Shown here one piece after another: positions 1-6,129 of a stretch of 12,384 nt of DNA. Source of the DNA: Candidatus Woesearchaeota archaeon (lineage in GTDB: Archaea; Nanobdellota; Nanobdellia; Woesearchaeales; GW2011-AR9); contig JAGVYX010000008.1 in NCBI GenBank assembly GCA_018303045.1, positions 1 to 12,384 of the forward strand. Direction: 5' to 3'. The stretch's first letter is position 1; each line of letters starts with the position of its first letter. Below the pieces are notes generated by a model. The model did no database searches. It was not told the origin of the DNA and saw nothing but the letters and a program-made list of their open reading frames with translations. The position numbers were made by a program, and so were the translations under genes.

Positions 1-515
1 CTCCCTATCGCGGGTTCTTTTCAACTTTCCCTCACGGTACTCTTTTTCTATCGGATTCGGCACGTGTTTAGTTTTAGAGGTTAATGCCCCCCATCTTCCC
101 ACTCCAATTTCAAGGAATGGTACTCCGGATACTCACTAAAACCTACTTCTATTCCTTTACGGGACTATCACCCTCTTAAGTGTTTCTTTCCAGAAAACTT
201 CAAGTTTAGAAATAGGTTATAAGGTAAGTCCATGCACCACATCTCCATTATATTACTATAATGAATTCAGTTTGAACTTGGCCGCTTTCGGTCGCTCTTA
301 CTAACGGCATCTCTTTGATTTCTTTTCCTGCAGGTACCAAGACGCTTCAATTCCCTGCGTTCCCTGGCCTATAAGGCCCTAATGAGAAGACTCATTCGGA
401 AATCTCTGGTTCAAAGCTTACGTTCAACTCGCCAGAGCATATCGTTGCTTGTCACGTCCTTCTTCGGCGTTCCGAGCCTAGTCATCCACCTAACAGTGTA
501 CGATGTGTCAATCTT
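1..515 (-). rRNA. 23S rRNA, 5' part (partial)
   Basis: This is the 5' domain of the large-subunit rRNA, read on the minus strand and cut by the left window edge. Reading the reverse complement, conserved stretches occur in the correct order: the GTGGATGACTAGGCTCGG block (near 475-492), GAAGAAGGACGTG, the AGGAAAAGAAATCAA block (near 318-332), GGTGATAGTCCCGTA (near 160-175), and GTACCGTGAGGGAAAGTTGAAAAG close to the edge. The 5' end is estimated about 20 nt before the GTGGATG block, so it is uncertain by roughly 10-15 nt. No intron or insertion is visible in this part. It lies downstream of tRNA-Ala and is presumably co-transcribed with it. No 16S rRNA gene is present upstream within the window. 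Confidence 0.97.
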
Positions 516-530
516 TCATACGGCTCATCA

Positions 531-589
531 ATATGATATGTAAATTAACATTTACATTAAGTCAGATCTCCGTCAAGGAGACATCATAT
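531..589 (-). other. three-way-junction RNA element between tRNA-Ala and 23S
   Basis: The tRNA-23S spacer (516-656) contains a compact nested structure. An outer 7-bp stem (531-537 with 583-589, ATATGAT/ATCATAT) encloses two hairpins. The first is 538-544 with 551-557 (ATGTAAA/TTTACAT, 6-nt loop). The second is 567-571 with 577-581 (TCTCC/GGAGA, 5-nt loop). It ends about 15 nt before the estimated mature 23S end, so a role in pre-23S processing is a reasonable inference. The usual long archaeal 23S processing stem would need a partner beyond the 23S 3' end, outside this window. The rest of the spacer (590-656) shows nothing clear. Confidence 0.5.
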
Positions 590-656
590 CTAACCGATGC
601 TGCCAAGAATCAAATTCTCGAAAGCATAATTTGGATTTACAGATCCACTATTGAAA

Positions 657-728
657 TGGACCCGTCGGGATTTGAACCCGAGACCTCCTGCTTGCAAGGC
701 AGGCGCTCTACCCCTGAGCTACGGGCCC
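657..728 (-). tRNA. tRNA-Ala (anticodon TGC)
   Basis: This is a complete 72-nt cloverleaf on the minus strand. The acceptor arms GGGCCCG and CGGGTCC pair with one G-U, and the discriminator base is A (657). The D-arm is TAGCTCAGGGGTAGAGC. The anticodon stem CCTGC/GCAGG encloses the loop CTTGCAA, giving anticodon TGC (694-696 on the plus strand). The T-arm carries the GGTTCAAATCC signature. CCA is not encoded and there is no intron. Its place just upstream of the 23S matches the classical archaeal 16S-tRNA-Ala-23S order, except that no 16S precedes it here. Confidence 0.98.
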
Positions 729-801
729 AGGATTTGATTTACTTCTATGATTGGCAGTTATTTATAAAGGTTTCGTGAAAGTAAAACCGTTGGGAAAATC
801 G

Positions 802-956
802 CGGCTTCATCCAATAAATCGCCGCCGCCATTAAACGAACGATGCAATGCTCATATCGGTGCATGCGGAGTGGCTTGTCCCTTGCAGGGAGGTACCGCAT
901 ATCGCGATAACCGATGCTGAGTGAGTCTGGCGTGGCGATTGTTTTTTGGATGAAGC
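802..956 (-). other. long rod-like hairpin in the tRNA-Ala/23S leader
   Basis: A basal stem pairs 804-813 with 947-956 (10 bp, GCTTCATCCA/TGGATGAAGC), then 817-821 with 936-940, 820-823 with 934-937 (alternative register), and 826-830 with 928-932. Inner helices follow: 855-860 with 910-915 (ATCGGT/ACCGAT), 863-868 with 895-900 (ATGCGG/CCGCAT), and a terminal hairpin 878-882/886-890. The element lies between the putative promoter (about 1020) and the tRNA, so it is probably part of the primary rRNA transcript. The strand is inferred from that context. It has no SRP-RNA, RNase P or 5S signature that I can find. It could be an rRNA processing stem, a separate small RNA, or what remains of a 16S-flanking stem. 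Confidence 0.5.
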
Positions 957-1008
957 ACCACTGTAATAAAATCGGGCAGTGTTAATATCTGACTGATTCC
1001 TTAGTTAG

Positions 1009-1026
1009 TTATAATCTTAAATAAAT
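1009..1026 (-). promoter_or_regulatory. possible promoter of the tRNA-Ala/23S unit
   Basis: On the minus strand an AT-rich box resembling an archaeal TATA element (TATTTATTTAAG, 1016-1027, with TTATAAC at 1009-1015) lies upstream of the long hairpin. With the usual 25-nt spacing, transcription would start near 995 and give a leader of about 265 nt before tRNA-Ala. The box is not a strong consensus match, and a promoter farther upstream (a distant 16S) cannot be excluded. Confidence 0.3.
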
Positions 1027-1027
1027 A

Positions 1028-1491
1028 GTTTTTATCAGCCAAAGGATTACACAACCTAAAATCGAGCAAACTAATGTTTGCGAGCAATCTGTGGCGAAGC
1101 CACTTATAAGATCGTTCAGCCCCTGTTCGTATGCCTTCTCCTATTGGGTGGGAGAAAAAATATTATTTCCTATTTCTTAACTTGAATTTTGAGGCGTCTT
1201 GAATTTTGAGGCGTCTCGAATTACACCTAAACATCGGAATTTAACGAAGTTTTGACCCCTCAAAAAAAATTCTCCTCGTGAGGTTTTGAGGCAACCCACA
1301 AAACCGAAACAGAGTTGAGAATTTTTTCAGAGATGGCAGACAATTTAGACGGAGAAACCTGCAAGGTTTCGTAGTCGGTAAATCGCTGTTAGTTGCCCAC
1401 GAACACTTGGAGTGATTGATTTTTAGTGCAACGATGCTGAAGGCAAAAAATCAAAGTTTGCCCCCGTCCCGCCATAAGAAACAGGAAAAAA
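1028..1491. other. gene-free structured intergenic region
   Basis: I see no convincing protein or known RNA gene here. The region contains several local hairpins: 1066-1071/1076-1081 (GCAAAC/GTTTGC), 1091-1095/1099-1103 (GTGGC/GCCAC), and 1258-1265/1284-1291 (CCTCAAAA/TTTTGAGG) enclosing CCTC/GAGG. A larger hairpin near 1345-1385 is built on GAAACCT-GCA-AGGTTTC, flanked by GAC/GTC and ATTTA/TAAAT. A TTGATTTTT/AAAAAATCAA stem lies near 1417-1455. This density suggests a small RNA or a decayed mobile element. The strand is not decided. Confidence 0.4.
1181..1221. repeat. 17-bp tandem repeat, two copies plus a partial
   Basis: The unit CTTGAATTTTGAGGCGT occurs at 1181-1197 and again, identical, at 1198-1214. 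It is followed by a diverged partial copy (CTCGAATT). It lies in the gene-free region upstream of the rRNA unit. The TTTTGAGG portion reappears at 1284-1291 in the arm of a hairpin. No function is evident. Confidence 0.85.
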
Positions 1492-1854
1492 TTATTCAAA
1501 AAGATTCCATCTAGATTTCATGGAGAAATATAATATTACTGGACCTATCAGTCCAGATATTGCAGCAAAAATTCCTAAACCGATTGCCAAATTCATTATA
1601 AATGCAATAATGGTTGTGCCACAAAATGCAAAGAATGGCCATTTTTTCCACATAAACAAAAGTATAACGAAAACAAAATTAGCCAATGCTACTAAACCAT
1701 ATATATACCATATCCAAAGACCAACATTTGGGTAAAGAGACGCAATCGTTTTGTTTAATACAAGATAAGTCAATGCAATAAAAAAATTTGCAATAAGCAT
1801 TATTACTAACCAAATAGTTAACCATACGCCTCGTTTTTTTTCTGTTTCTACCAT
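1492..1854 (-). CDS. small multi-spanning membrane protein, unknown function
   Basis: This 120-aa protein has a short charged N-terminus (METEKKRG-like) and about four hydrophobic segments, near residues 10-34, 43-68, 72-95 and 95-112. The linker near residues 68-74 carries MWKKWPFF, and the protein ends in SRWNLFE. The pattern of alternating helices with aromatic/basic caps resembles small uncharacterised membrane proteins common in environmental archaea and CPR bacteria. I recognise no catalytic motif. It has its own TATA box (1881-1889) and sits alone between the inverted-repeat arms. It is therefore not obviously in an operon with the DedA gene, which lies upstream in transcription order with an 86-bp gap. 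Confidence 0.75.
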   Translation of the reverse strand: MVETEKKRGVWLTIWLVIMLIANFFIALTYLVLNKTIASLYPNVGLWIWYIYGLVALANFVFVILLFMWKKWPFFAFCGTTIIAFIMNLAIGLGIFAAISGLIGPVILYFSMKSRWNLFE

Positions 1855-1877
1855 AATTATTATTGTTATAAATTAAC

Positions 1878-1892
1878 AAGTTTATAAAACTT
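1878..1892 (-). promoter_or_regulatory. TATA box of the small membrane-protein gene
   Basis: TTTTATAAA on the minus strand (1881-1889) lies in a short palindrome AAGTTT-ATA-AAACTT (1878-1892). It is centred about 31 nt before the ATG at 1854, which predicts a very short leader of about 6 nt. There is no Shine-Dalgarno-like sequence. Confidence 0.5.
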
Positions 1893-1940
1893 TTTATTTT
1901 GTATTTTGTAGGGACGGGGGCAAATTGCATTTAACTGATA

Positions 1941-2594
1941 TTAAACCTGCTTCTGATGATAACTTTTCCTGCGGAAATGTTTAACTAATTCAATAATTAC
2001 CGGAATGAATGACAGAAAGATAATCAGCAAAATAAACAGTGAAAAATTTTCTTTAACCAGCGCAAGATTTCCTAAAAAATATCCGCCCAGGATAAATAAG
2101 AAAACCCAAGCCAGGCCGCCAATTAAATTATAATATAAGAAAGAACCATAACTCATTTTTCCAATTCCAGCTACAAAAGGCGCGAAGGTCCGAACGATGG
2201 GAACAAATCTGGCCAAGACAATTGTTTTTGAGCCATATTTCTCATAAAACCGCTGTGTCTTGGCAACGTATTCCGGATGGTACCACCGGTTTTGAACAAA
2301 CAGCTGTTCCCCAAATCGGCGCCCGAGAAAATAATTAAAACTATCTCCCAGAACCGCAGCCAGGCTAAGAGAAACCAGCAAAATAATTAGATTTAAAGAA
2401 CTGTTGGCAGCAAGAGATCCAGCAGCAAATAACAGCGAATCTCCCGGGAGGAAAGGCATCAACACCAAGCCGGTTTCAATAAAAATAATTAAAAAAATCA
2501 GAGCATAAGTTAAAATTCCATAATTTACTACAATAACTGCCAGGTATTTGTCCAAATGAAGAATCGCGTTAATGAAGGATAATAACAGGCTCAT
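1941..2594 (-). CDS. DedA/VTT-domain integral membrane protein
   Basis: The 217-aa product has the normal length and layout of the DedA (SNARE-associated, VTT) family. Known members are lipid scramblases or transporters of lipid carriers that affect membrane homeostasis and division. Re-entrant-loop motifs are visible. The first is E40-T-G-L-V-L-M-P-F-L-P-G-D52-S, the acidic pair typical of the family. The second is A128-R129-F-V-P132-I-V-R135-T-F-A-P-F-V-A-G. They correspond to the conserved Glu/Asp and two Arg residues known to be important in bacterial DedA proteins. Hydrophobic segments lie at about 20-40, 52-85, 136-178 and 184-204, and the basic tail (HFRRKSYHQ) should be cytoplasmic. 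The substrate cannot be read from sequence. It has its own promoter and is probably a single-gene unit. Confidence 0.9.
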   Translation of the reverse strand: MSLLLSFINAILHLDKYLAVIVVNYGILTYALIFLIIFIETGLVLMPFLPGDSLLFAAGSLAANSSLNLIILLVSLSLAAVLGDSFNYFLGRRFGEQLFVQNRWYHPEYVAKTQRFYEKYGSKTIVLARFVPIVRTFAPFVAGIGKMSYGSFLYYNLIGGLAWVFLFILGGYFLGNLALVKENFSLFILLIIFLSFIPVIIELVKHFRRKSYHQKQV

Positions 2595-2611
2595 TCTACT
2601 GCTAATTTAAA

Positions 2612-2626
2612 CTTTTATTAATAAAG
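2612..2626 (-). promoter_or_regulatory. TATA box of the DedA gene, leaderless spacing
   Basis: CTTTATTAATAAAAG (minus strand, nearly palindromic) is centred at 2619, 25 nt before the ATG at 2594. Archaeal transcription starts about 25 nt after the box centre, so the transcript should begin at or next to the start codon. There is no Shine-Dalgarno sequence in the short gap. Confidence 0.55.
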
Positions 2627-2646
2627 ATGGCGGTTTAGAAATTTTA

Positions 2647-4191
2647 TTAAAATCCCAGCCTAGACAAAATTTTACGCTTATCAAACTCTTCCAAATCCTG
2701 ATATCTCTGCCCTACGCCTAAAAATAAAATCGGCTTGCCAATAACATAAGAGATAGACAAAGGAGCACCGCCCTTGTCATCAACGTCAGCTTTAGTTAAA
2801 ATCACCCCATCCATCTGCACTAAATCATTAAACTTCCTGGCTTGTTCAATGCAATCATTTCCAGTTATACTTTCACCAACAAATAGTTTCAAGTCCGGCT
2901 TGGCAACACGAATTATTTTCTGCAATTCAGCCATCAAATTAGCGTTAGAATGCAGCCGGCCGGCGGTGTCAATCAGCACGGCATCAACTTTATTTTTTTG
3001 GGCGTATTTAATGGCATCAAAAGCTACCGCTGCCGCATCAGCGCCGTAATCCTGCTTGATGACAGGCACGTTTAACTTTTCGGCATGCTCCTGCAGCTGC
3101 TGTATCGCCGCCGCCCGAAAGGTATCGCCGGCAGCTAAAACGACGGATAATTTCCGTTCCTTAAGATAGTAAGCCAATTTGGCGATGGAAGTAGTTTTTC
3201 CTGCGCCATTAACTCCAAAAAAAGCCACCACAAACGGAGACTTCTTGGCTTTAATTTTTTCAACAATTTTCTCAGCAAGATTCAGCCGGCCATGAGTTAA
3301 GATATTTTCTAAAGTTGACTGCAGGGTATCTTCGATTTTTTGAAGGACATTCCGCGGCAAAGGCTTTTCCACCAGTTCTGACTTTAAGTCCTCTTTAATT
3401 TTTTCAATCACTTCCACGGCTACATTATTCTCCAGCAAAGCTAATTCCAAATCCCAGAATAATTCCTCAAACTTCTCGGCAGAGATTTTCCTAGTAGTCA
3501 AAGACTCCTTGACTTTGGAAAAAAAACTTTTTTCTTCTTTAGGTTCCTCCGTCTCTGATTTAATATCTTTAATTCCAGCCTCTGATTTAATATCTTTAAT
3601 TCCAGCTTCTGATTTCTCTTCGGTAGTTTTATCTGAGGTTTTTTCCTTCTTAAGCTGGACTGGCTGCTTGGCCTCAACTTTCAGTTCTGGCTCTGCTGCA
3701 ACTTCTTTAGATTTCTCTTCTTCTTTGCTGAAAACGCTCTTCAGCCGGCCAAAAAAACTTTTCTTTTCTTCTTTAGGCTCGACCGCAGTTTCGAATTTAA
3801 TATCTTTAATTTCAGCTTCTGATTTCTCTTCATACATTTTTTCCAGAACGGTTTTGCCCAGGAAAGGCTGCTCTTCAGGCTGTTTTTCAGGCGGTTCTTC
3901 TGCCTCAACGGCTTTCTGTTTAGCTGATTCTAATTCTTTAACTGAGTTTAATTTTTCTCCAGCTGCTGGTTTTTTTGTTTTGGATTTTTTTGCTGATTTT
4001 TTATCTTTGTTCTCAGTCTTAGGCCTAGTTTCCTGCTTAATCTCCGGCGATTTAATTTCAACAGGCTGGTTAATAATTTCTTCTTCAGCTAGTTCTTTGT
4101 TAATAGCTTTCTCTTCAATTACAGCCTCTTCGGCCTTCTTGGAAAAAACTGAAAGCGCTCCTTTTAATTTTTCTTTAAGTTTGCTGAACAT
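2647..4191 (-). CDS. ftsY: SRP receptor GTPase FtsY
   Basis: FtsY is the membrane-associated GTPase that docks the signal recognition particle (SRP54) with its ribosome at the translocon. The NG domain fills residues ~220-514. The N-domain helices are at 222-310, P-loop GVNGAGKT at 326-333, DTFRAAAIQQL at 356-366, DTAGR at 408-412, TKAD at 466-469, and the closing GVGQ at 492-495. The 514 residues are long for an archaeal FtsY because an acidic/lysine-rich linker of about 220 residues precedes the NG domain. This linker holds two extra amphipathic-helix-like copies (FSKLKEKLKGALSVFSKK at the N-terminus, SFFGRLKSVFSKEEE at 145-159) resembling the true start of the N domain (SFFSKVKESLTTRK, 222-235). 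It also has a repeated 9-residue unit SEAGIKDIK. GGGAGT at 4196-4201 is a Shine-Dalgarno sequence supporting the start. It is 18 bp behind pfdA, so co-transcribed. Confidence 0.97.
   Translation of the reverse strand: MFSKLKEKLKGALSVFSKKAEEAVIEEKAINKELAEEEIINQPVEIKSPEIKQETRPKTENKDKKSAKKSKTKKPAAGEKLNSVKELESAKQKAVEAEEPPEKQPEEQPFLGKTVLEKMYEEKSEAEIKDIKFETAVEPKEEKKSFFGRLKSVFSKEEEKSKEVAAEPELKVEAKQPVQLKKEKTSDKTTEEKSEAGIKDIKSEAGIKDIKSETEEPKEEKSFFSKVKESLTTRKISAEKFEELFWDLELALLENNVAVEVIEKIKEDLKSELVEKPLPRNVLQKIEDTLQSTLENILTHGRLNLAEKIVEKIKAKKSPFVVAFFGVNGAGKTTSIAKLAYYLKERKLSVVLAAGDTFRAAAIQQLQEHAEKLNVPVIKQDYGADAAAVAFDAIKYAQKNKVDAVLIDTAGRLHSNANLMAELQKIIRVAKPDLKLFVGESITGNDCIEQARKFNDLVQMDGVILTKADVDDKGGAPLSISYVIGKPILFLGVGQRYQDLEEFDKRKILSRLGF
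3554..3607 (-). repeat. 27-bp tandem repeat inside the ftsY linker
   Basis: Two adjacent 27-bp copies (3554-3580 and 3581-3607) differ only at the last base and encode SEAGIKDIK twice. A third, diverged copy (SEAEIKDIK) lies about 70 codons nearer the N-terminus, each time followed by a Glu/Lys-rich stretch and an SFF-type helix. The in-frame repeat lengthens a disordered linker without disturbing the GTPase. Confidence 0.85.
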
Positions 4192-4209
4192 ATTTACTCC
4201 CTTGCTCCA

Positions 4210-4626
4210 TTATTCCAGAGCCTCGACTTCTTGATAGATTTGCGCCGCCTGCTGCTGAAATTCCTGCAACAATTTCTGCGTTTCACCGGCCTTTTCCAAA
4301 GTTTCTTTTTGCCGCTCTTTAAGCAATTCTACTGCTTGGGAAACGGTTTTCTCCACCACCGTATCTGCGCCGACATTAATCAATAGATTCTGGTTATCTT
4401 TAAGCTCGGCTTTAACAAAGATTCCGTTGATAATCGGCGCCAAAATTAGGCCTTTCTCGGTTTTCGAAAACTCCTGCAGCGCTTCTTTGGAGTTCTCTAA
4501 ATCCGCATATTGTTTGTTCAACAAGGCTAGATGTTCTTCCACCTGCTCAATATACTGCTGCAAAGTTTGGAACTGCATGAACTTCTCCTTAAGCTGTTCC
4601 TGCTTTAAGTCTTCATTTTTTACCAT
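4210..4626 (-). CDS. pfdA: prefoldin alpha subunit
   Basis: This is the alpha subunit of the hexameric jellyfish-shaped cytosolic chaperone prefoldin (GimC), which captures unfolded proteins and hands them to the thermosome. The 138-aa length is typical. There are two long coiled-coil helices (about 5-55 and 90-138) with heptad leucines. Between them is the beta-hairpin region with the family signature G-I-F-V-K-A-E-L-K-D-N (around 69-79) and NVGADTVVEKT (around 84-94). pfdA next to ftsY is a conserved archaeal arrangement. Here it follows orf65 with a 19-bp gap and precedes ftsY. Its start codon lies inside a 16-bp tandem duplication, and no clear Shine-Dalgarno sequence precedes it. Confidence 0.93.
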   Translation of the reverse strand: MVKNEDLKQEQLKEKFMQFQTLQQYIEQVEEHLALLNKQYADLENSKEALQEFSKTEKGLILAPIINGIFVKAELKDNQNLLINVGADTVVEKTVSQAVELLKERQKETLEKAGETQKLLQEFQQQAAQIYQEVEALE

Positions 4627-4650
4627 AATCTACATTTGCCATAATCTACA
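4619..4650 (-). repeat. 16-bp tandem duplication over the pfdA start codon
   Basis: On the minus strand TGTAGATTATGGCAAA (4650-4635) is followed at once by TGTAGATTATGGTAAA (4634-4619), with one mismatch. The second copy contains the pfdA ATG (4626-4624). The first copy holds an out-of-frame ATG that reaches a TGA after a few codons, and also overlaps the stop codon of orf65. The unit length is the same as that of the large array at 10185. Confidence 0.85.
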
Positions 4651-4843
4651 ACTTCTTCTTTAATTCCTGCAGAAATTTTTCATATAAAGGAATGGCTTTC
4701 AAGAAAGGCAAGTCCGGACTGCCTCTTTTGGTCAGAAAATCAGCATTGCTGATCCGCAGATTCTCGCCATCTTTCTTAATATGGCTTAATTCTTTTTCTA
4801 TCAGAATTTTCAATACATCTTTATCTTCTTTGGTCAGCGCCAT
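4646..4843 (-). CDS. small basic helical protein, unknown function
   Basis: The 65-aa product is rich in lysine and leucine. It has an N-terminal helix (KEDKDVLKILIEKELSHIKKD), a loop with SNADFLTKRGSPDLPF, and a C-terminal helix (LYEKFLQELKKKL). There is no signal peptide or membrane segment, so it is presumably cytosolic. I do not recognise a family. It occupies the slot where many archaea carry ribosomal protein genes (L18Ae/LX, eIF6) ahead of pfdA-ftsY, but its sequence does not look like LX. It is the first gene of the operon: a TATA box lies 27 nt before its ATG, so translation probably starts on a leaderless or nearly leaderless mRNA. Confidence 0.75.
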   Translation of the reverse strand: MALTKEDKDVLKILIEKELSHIKKDGENLRISNADFLTKRGSPDLPFLKAIPLYEKFLQELKKKL

Positions 4844-4865
4844 GATCTAGTTAAAAGGACGGAGA

Positions 4866-4874
4866 TTTTATAAG
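4866..4874 (-). promoter_or_regulatory. TATA box of the orf65-pfdA-ftsY operon
   Basis: CTTATAAAA on the minus strand is centred at 4870, 27 nt before the orf65 ATG (4843). This implies a transcript with a leader of at most about 2-3 nt. The 23-bp tandem repeat lies directly upstream (4884-4929). Confidence 0.55.
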
Positions 4875-4883
4875 GGTTTTGGT

Positions 4884-4929
4884 CAAAGTTCATAAAAAAT
4901 TCTAACCAAAGTTCATAAAAAATTCTAAC
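4884..4929. repeat. 23-bp perfect tandem duplication upstream of the orf65 promoter
   Basis: Two identical 23-bp copies (4884-4906 and 4907-4929) lie between the taw1 stop and the orf65 TATA box. Read on the minus strand each contains a run of six T, so both copies may act as U-tract terminators for taw1 transcription. They could equally be upstream activator sites for the following promoter. Confidence 0.8.
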
Positions 4930-4960
4930 TTTTGATTTTTGATATTTCTATTCTAAAAGA

Positions 4961-6115
4961 TCATTCTTCATAAAAACTTAATTCCCTCGCGCTTTCATTA
5001 ACAAAGATGTGCATTTCCGGGTGTTCCTTCAAATACCTTTTCTTAACCTCTGAAGGCATGCCATCCAATGTTCCCTTGCCTGACAAGCCCGCTTGGGGAG
5101 TTTTAATGCTGTAATCCTCTGCTGCAAATTCTTTCCCGAAATTGACCAACTGATGCCATTTTGGAAAATCAATCCAAGTGCGCCAGACGCCATTTATTTT
5201 ACATTTCTTTTTAGCAAACATTACTACGCGTGAAGGAATGTGTTCTGAAACAATTTCATAGTCCGGCAGATATTTAACTAATTCTTTAGAAAGAGCAACT
5301 ATCTCTTCATGCAGAGGCATATTTTCCCTATTTAATCTCTTTCTGGAAGGGCCGACATGCATGTAAGATTTAACTTCGATGAAATCAGGGCCGCCTTTCA
5401 TAATCAGTTCAGCATACTTATCCAACATCGAATTATTGATTCCTTTGATTATCGTTAATCTAATGCAAGTTCTCTGTTTTTTTTGCGACAGATATTCTAA
5501 GCTTTTATTCAATCGCTCCCAGAAATCAGCAAATAACGGCTTATCCACTTCTTTCAGTAAATTAACTTCCGGCGCATCTAAAGAAAGATACAATTGAGTG
5601 ACCGGCTGAAGATCCCTTATTTGTTCCGGATATTGGGCATTAGTTACCAGAAATGTTGAAATGCCCTCCTTATTGAACCGTTCCAAAAGGGGATTAATTT
5701 TAGGATAAATAATCGGCTCGCCAGTTAAAGATAAGGCAACATGTTTAATTGTTTTGGATTTTTCGTAAGCTGTTTTGCTGGCCACTTCATTGCCGCCAAA
5801 GCCAACCAGCAGTTTATGATGCTCTTTAATGCTTTCCGCAAAAATAAAATTATGGTCATCAATATCCCATTTCCAGCCCTTGCTGACTGGAGCCTTATAT
5901 CCCCGCCAGCAGAAAGTGCAGCGGTTGGCGCAGCTGATGGAAGTAGTCATCTGCATACATTGGTTGCTCATGATGCCATAGAATTTTAATTTGTAACAGC
6001 CGCCCTGTCCGCGGATCATCGTTTTAGTCCAGCCGCAGGTTTTAACCGCGCTGTGGCTGCCAATAATCCGGTACTGCTGTTTTTCCAGTTCCTGCTTGGC
6101 TGCGGCAGTTAACAT
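4961..6115 (-). CDS. taw1: 4-demethylwyosine synthase Taw1 (TYW1 family radical SAM)
   Basis: Taw1 condenses pyruvate with N1-methylguanosine at position 37 of tRNA-Phe to make the tricyclic 4-demethylwyosine, the committed step of wybutosine synthesis. The radical-SAM motif is C62-A-N-R-C66-T-F-C69-W-R-G. Three further cysteines, C27, C40 and C53, have the 13-residue spacing known for the second 4Fe-4S cluster of archaeal TYW1. Other family blocks are LSLTGEPIIYP (about 148-158), LVTNAQYPEQ, LYLSLDAP, RLTIIKGINN and FIEVKSYMHVG. At 384 aa it has the length of the archaeal protein, which lacks the flavodoxin domain of the eukaryotic enzyme. It follows the 82-aa gene with 14 bp between and no obvious ribosome binding site. 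Other wybutosine genes (trm5, taw2, taw3) are not in the window. Confidence 0.96.
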   Translation of the reverse strand: MLTAAAKQELEKQQYRIIGSHSAVKTCGWTKTMIRGQGGCYKLKFYGIMSNQCMQMTTSISCANRCTFCWRGYKAPVSKGWKWDIDDHNFIFAESIKEHHKLLVGFGGNEVASKTAYEKSKTIKHVALSLTGEPIIYPKINPLLERFNKEGISTFLVTNAQYPEQIRDLQPVTQLYLSLDAPEVNLLKEVDKPLFADFWERLNKSLEYLSQKKQRTCIRLTIIKGINNSMLDKYAELIMKGGPDFIEVKSYMHVGPSRKRLNRENMPLHEEIVALSKELVKYLPDYEIVSEHIPSRVVMFAKKKCKINGVWRTWIDFPKWHQLVNFGKEFAAEDYSIKTPQAGLSGKGTLDGMPSEVKKRYLKEHPEMHIFVNESARELSFYEE

Positions 6116-6129
6116 ATTAATATTGATAT

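Larger units (their letters stand above)
1457..1924. repeat. perfect 14-bp inverted repeat bracketing a membrane-protein gene
   Basis: TTTGCCCCCGTCCC at 1457-1470 and its exact complement GGGACGGGGGCAAA at 1911-1924 enclose 440 bp that hold only the small membrane-protein gene and its promoter. The GC-rich arms contrast with the AT-rich surroundings. The match stops sharply on both sides, and I see no target-site duplication directly outside the arms. The arms could be ends of a small non-autonomous mobile unit, or a long-range stem that makes the gene invertible. No transposase lies inside. Confidence 0.75.

Noticed and set aside
517..600. Box C/D guide RNA in the tRNA-23S spacer
   Set aside because: ATGATGT, CTGA and TTGATGA strings occur on the minus strand, but no final D box follows and the order and spacing do not fit; the three-way junction explains the sequence better.
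503..778. Plus-strand 91-aa frame
   Set aside because: It runs antisense through the 23S start and tRNA-Ala; it is a chance frame over RNA genes.
780..1490. SRP RNA, RNase P RNA or 5S rRNA
   Set aside because: I looked for the SRP helix 8 GGAAGGGAGCA-type motif, the RNase P GAGGAAAGTCC motif and 5S signatures on both strands and found none.
3509..4234. Plus-strand 241-aa Ser/Phe-rich frame
   Set aside because: It is the reverse reading of the Glu/Lys-rich ftsY linker; such codon bias keeps the opposite strand open.
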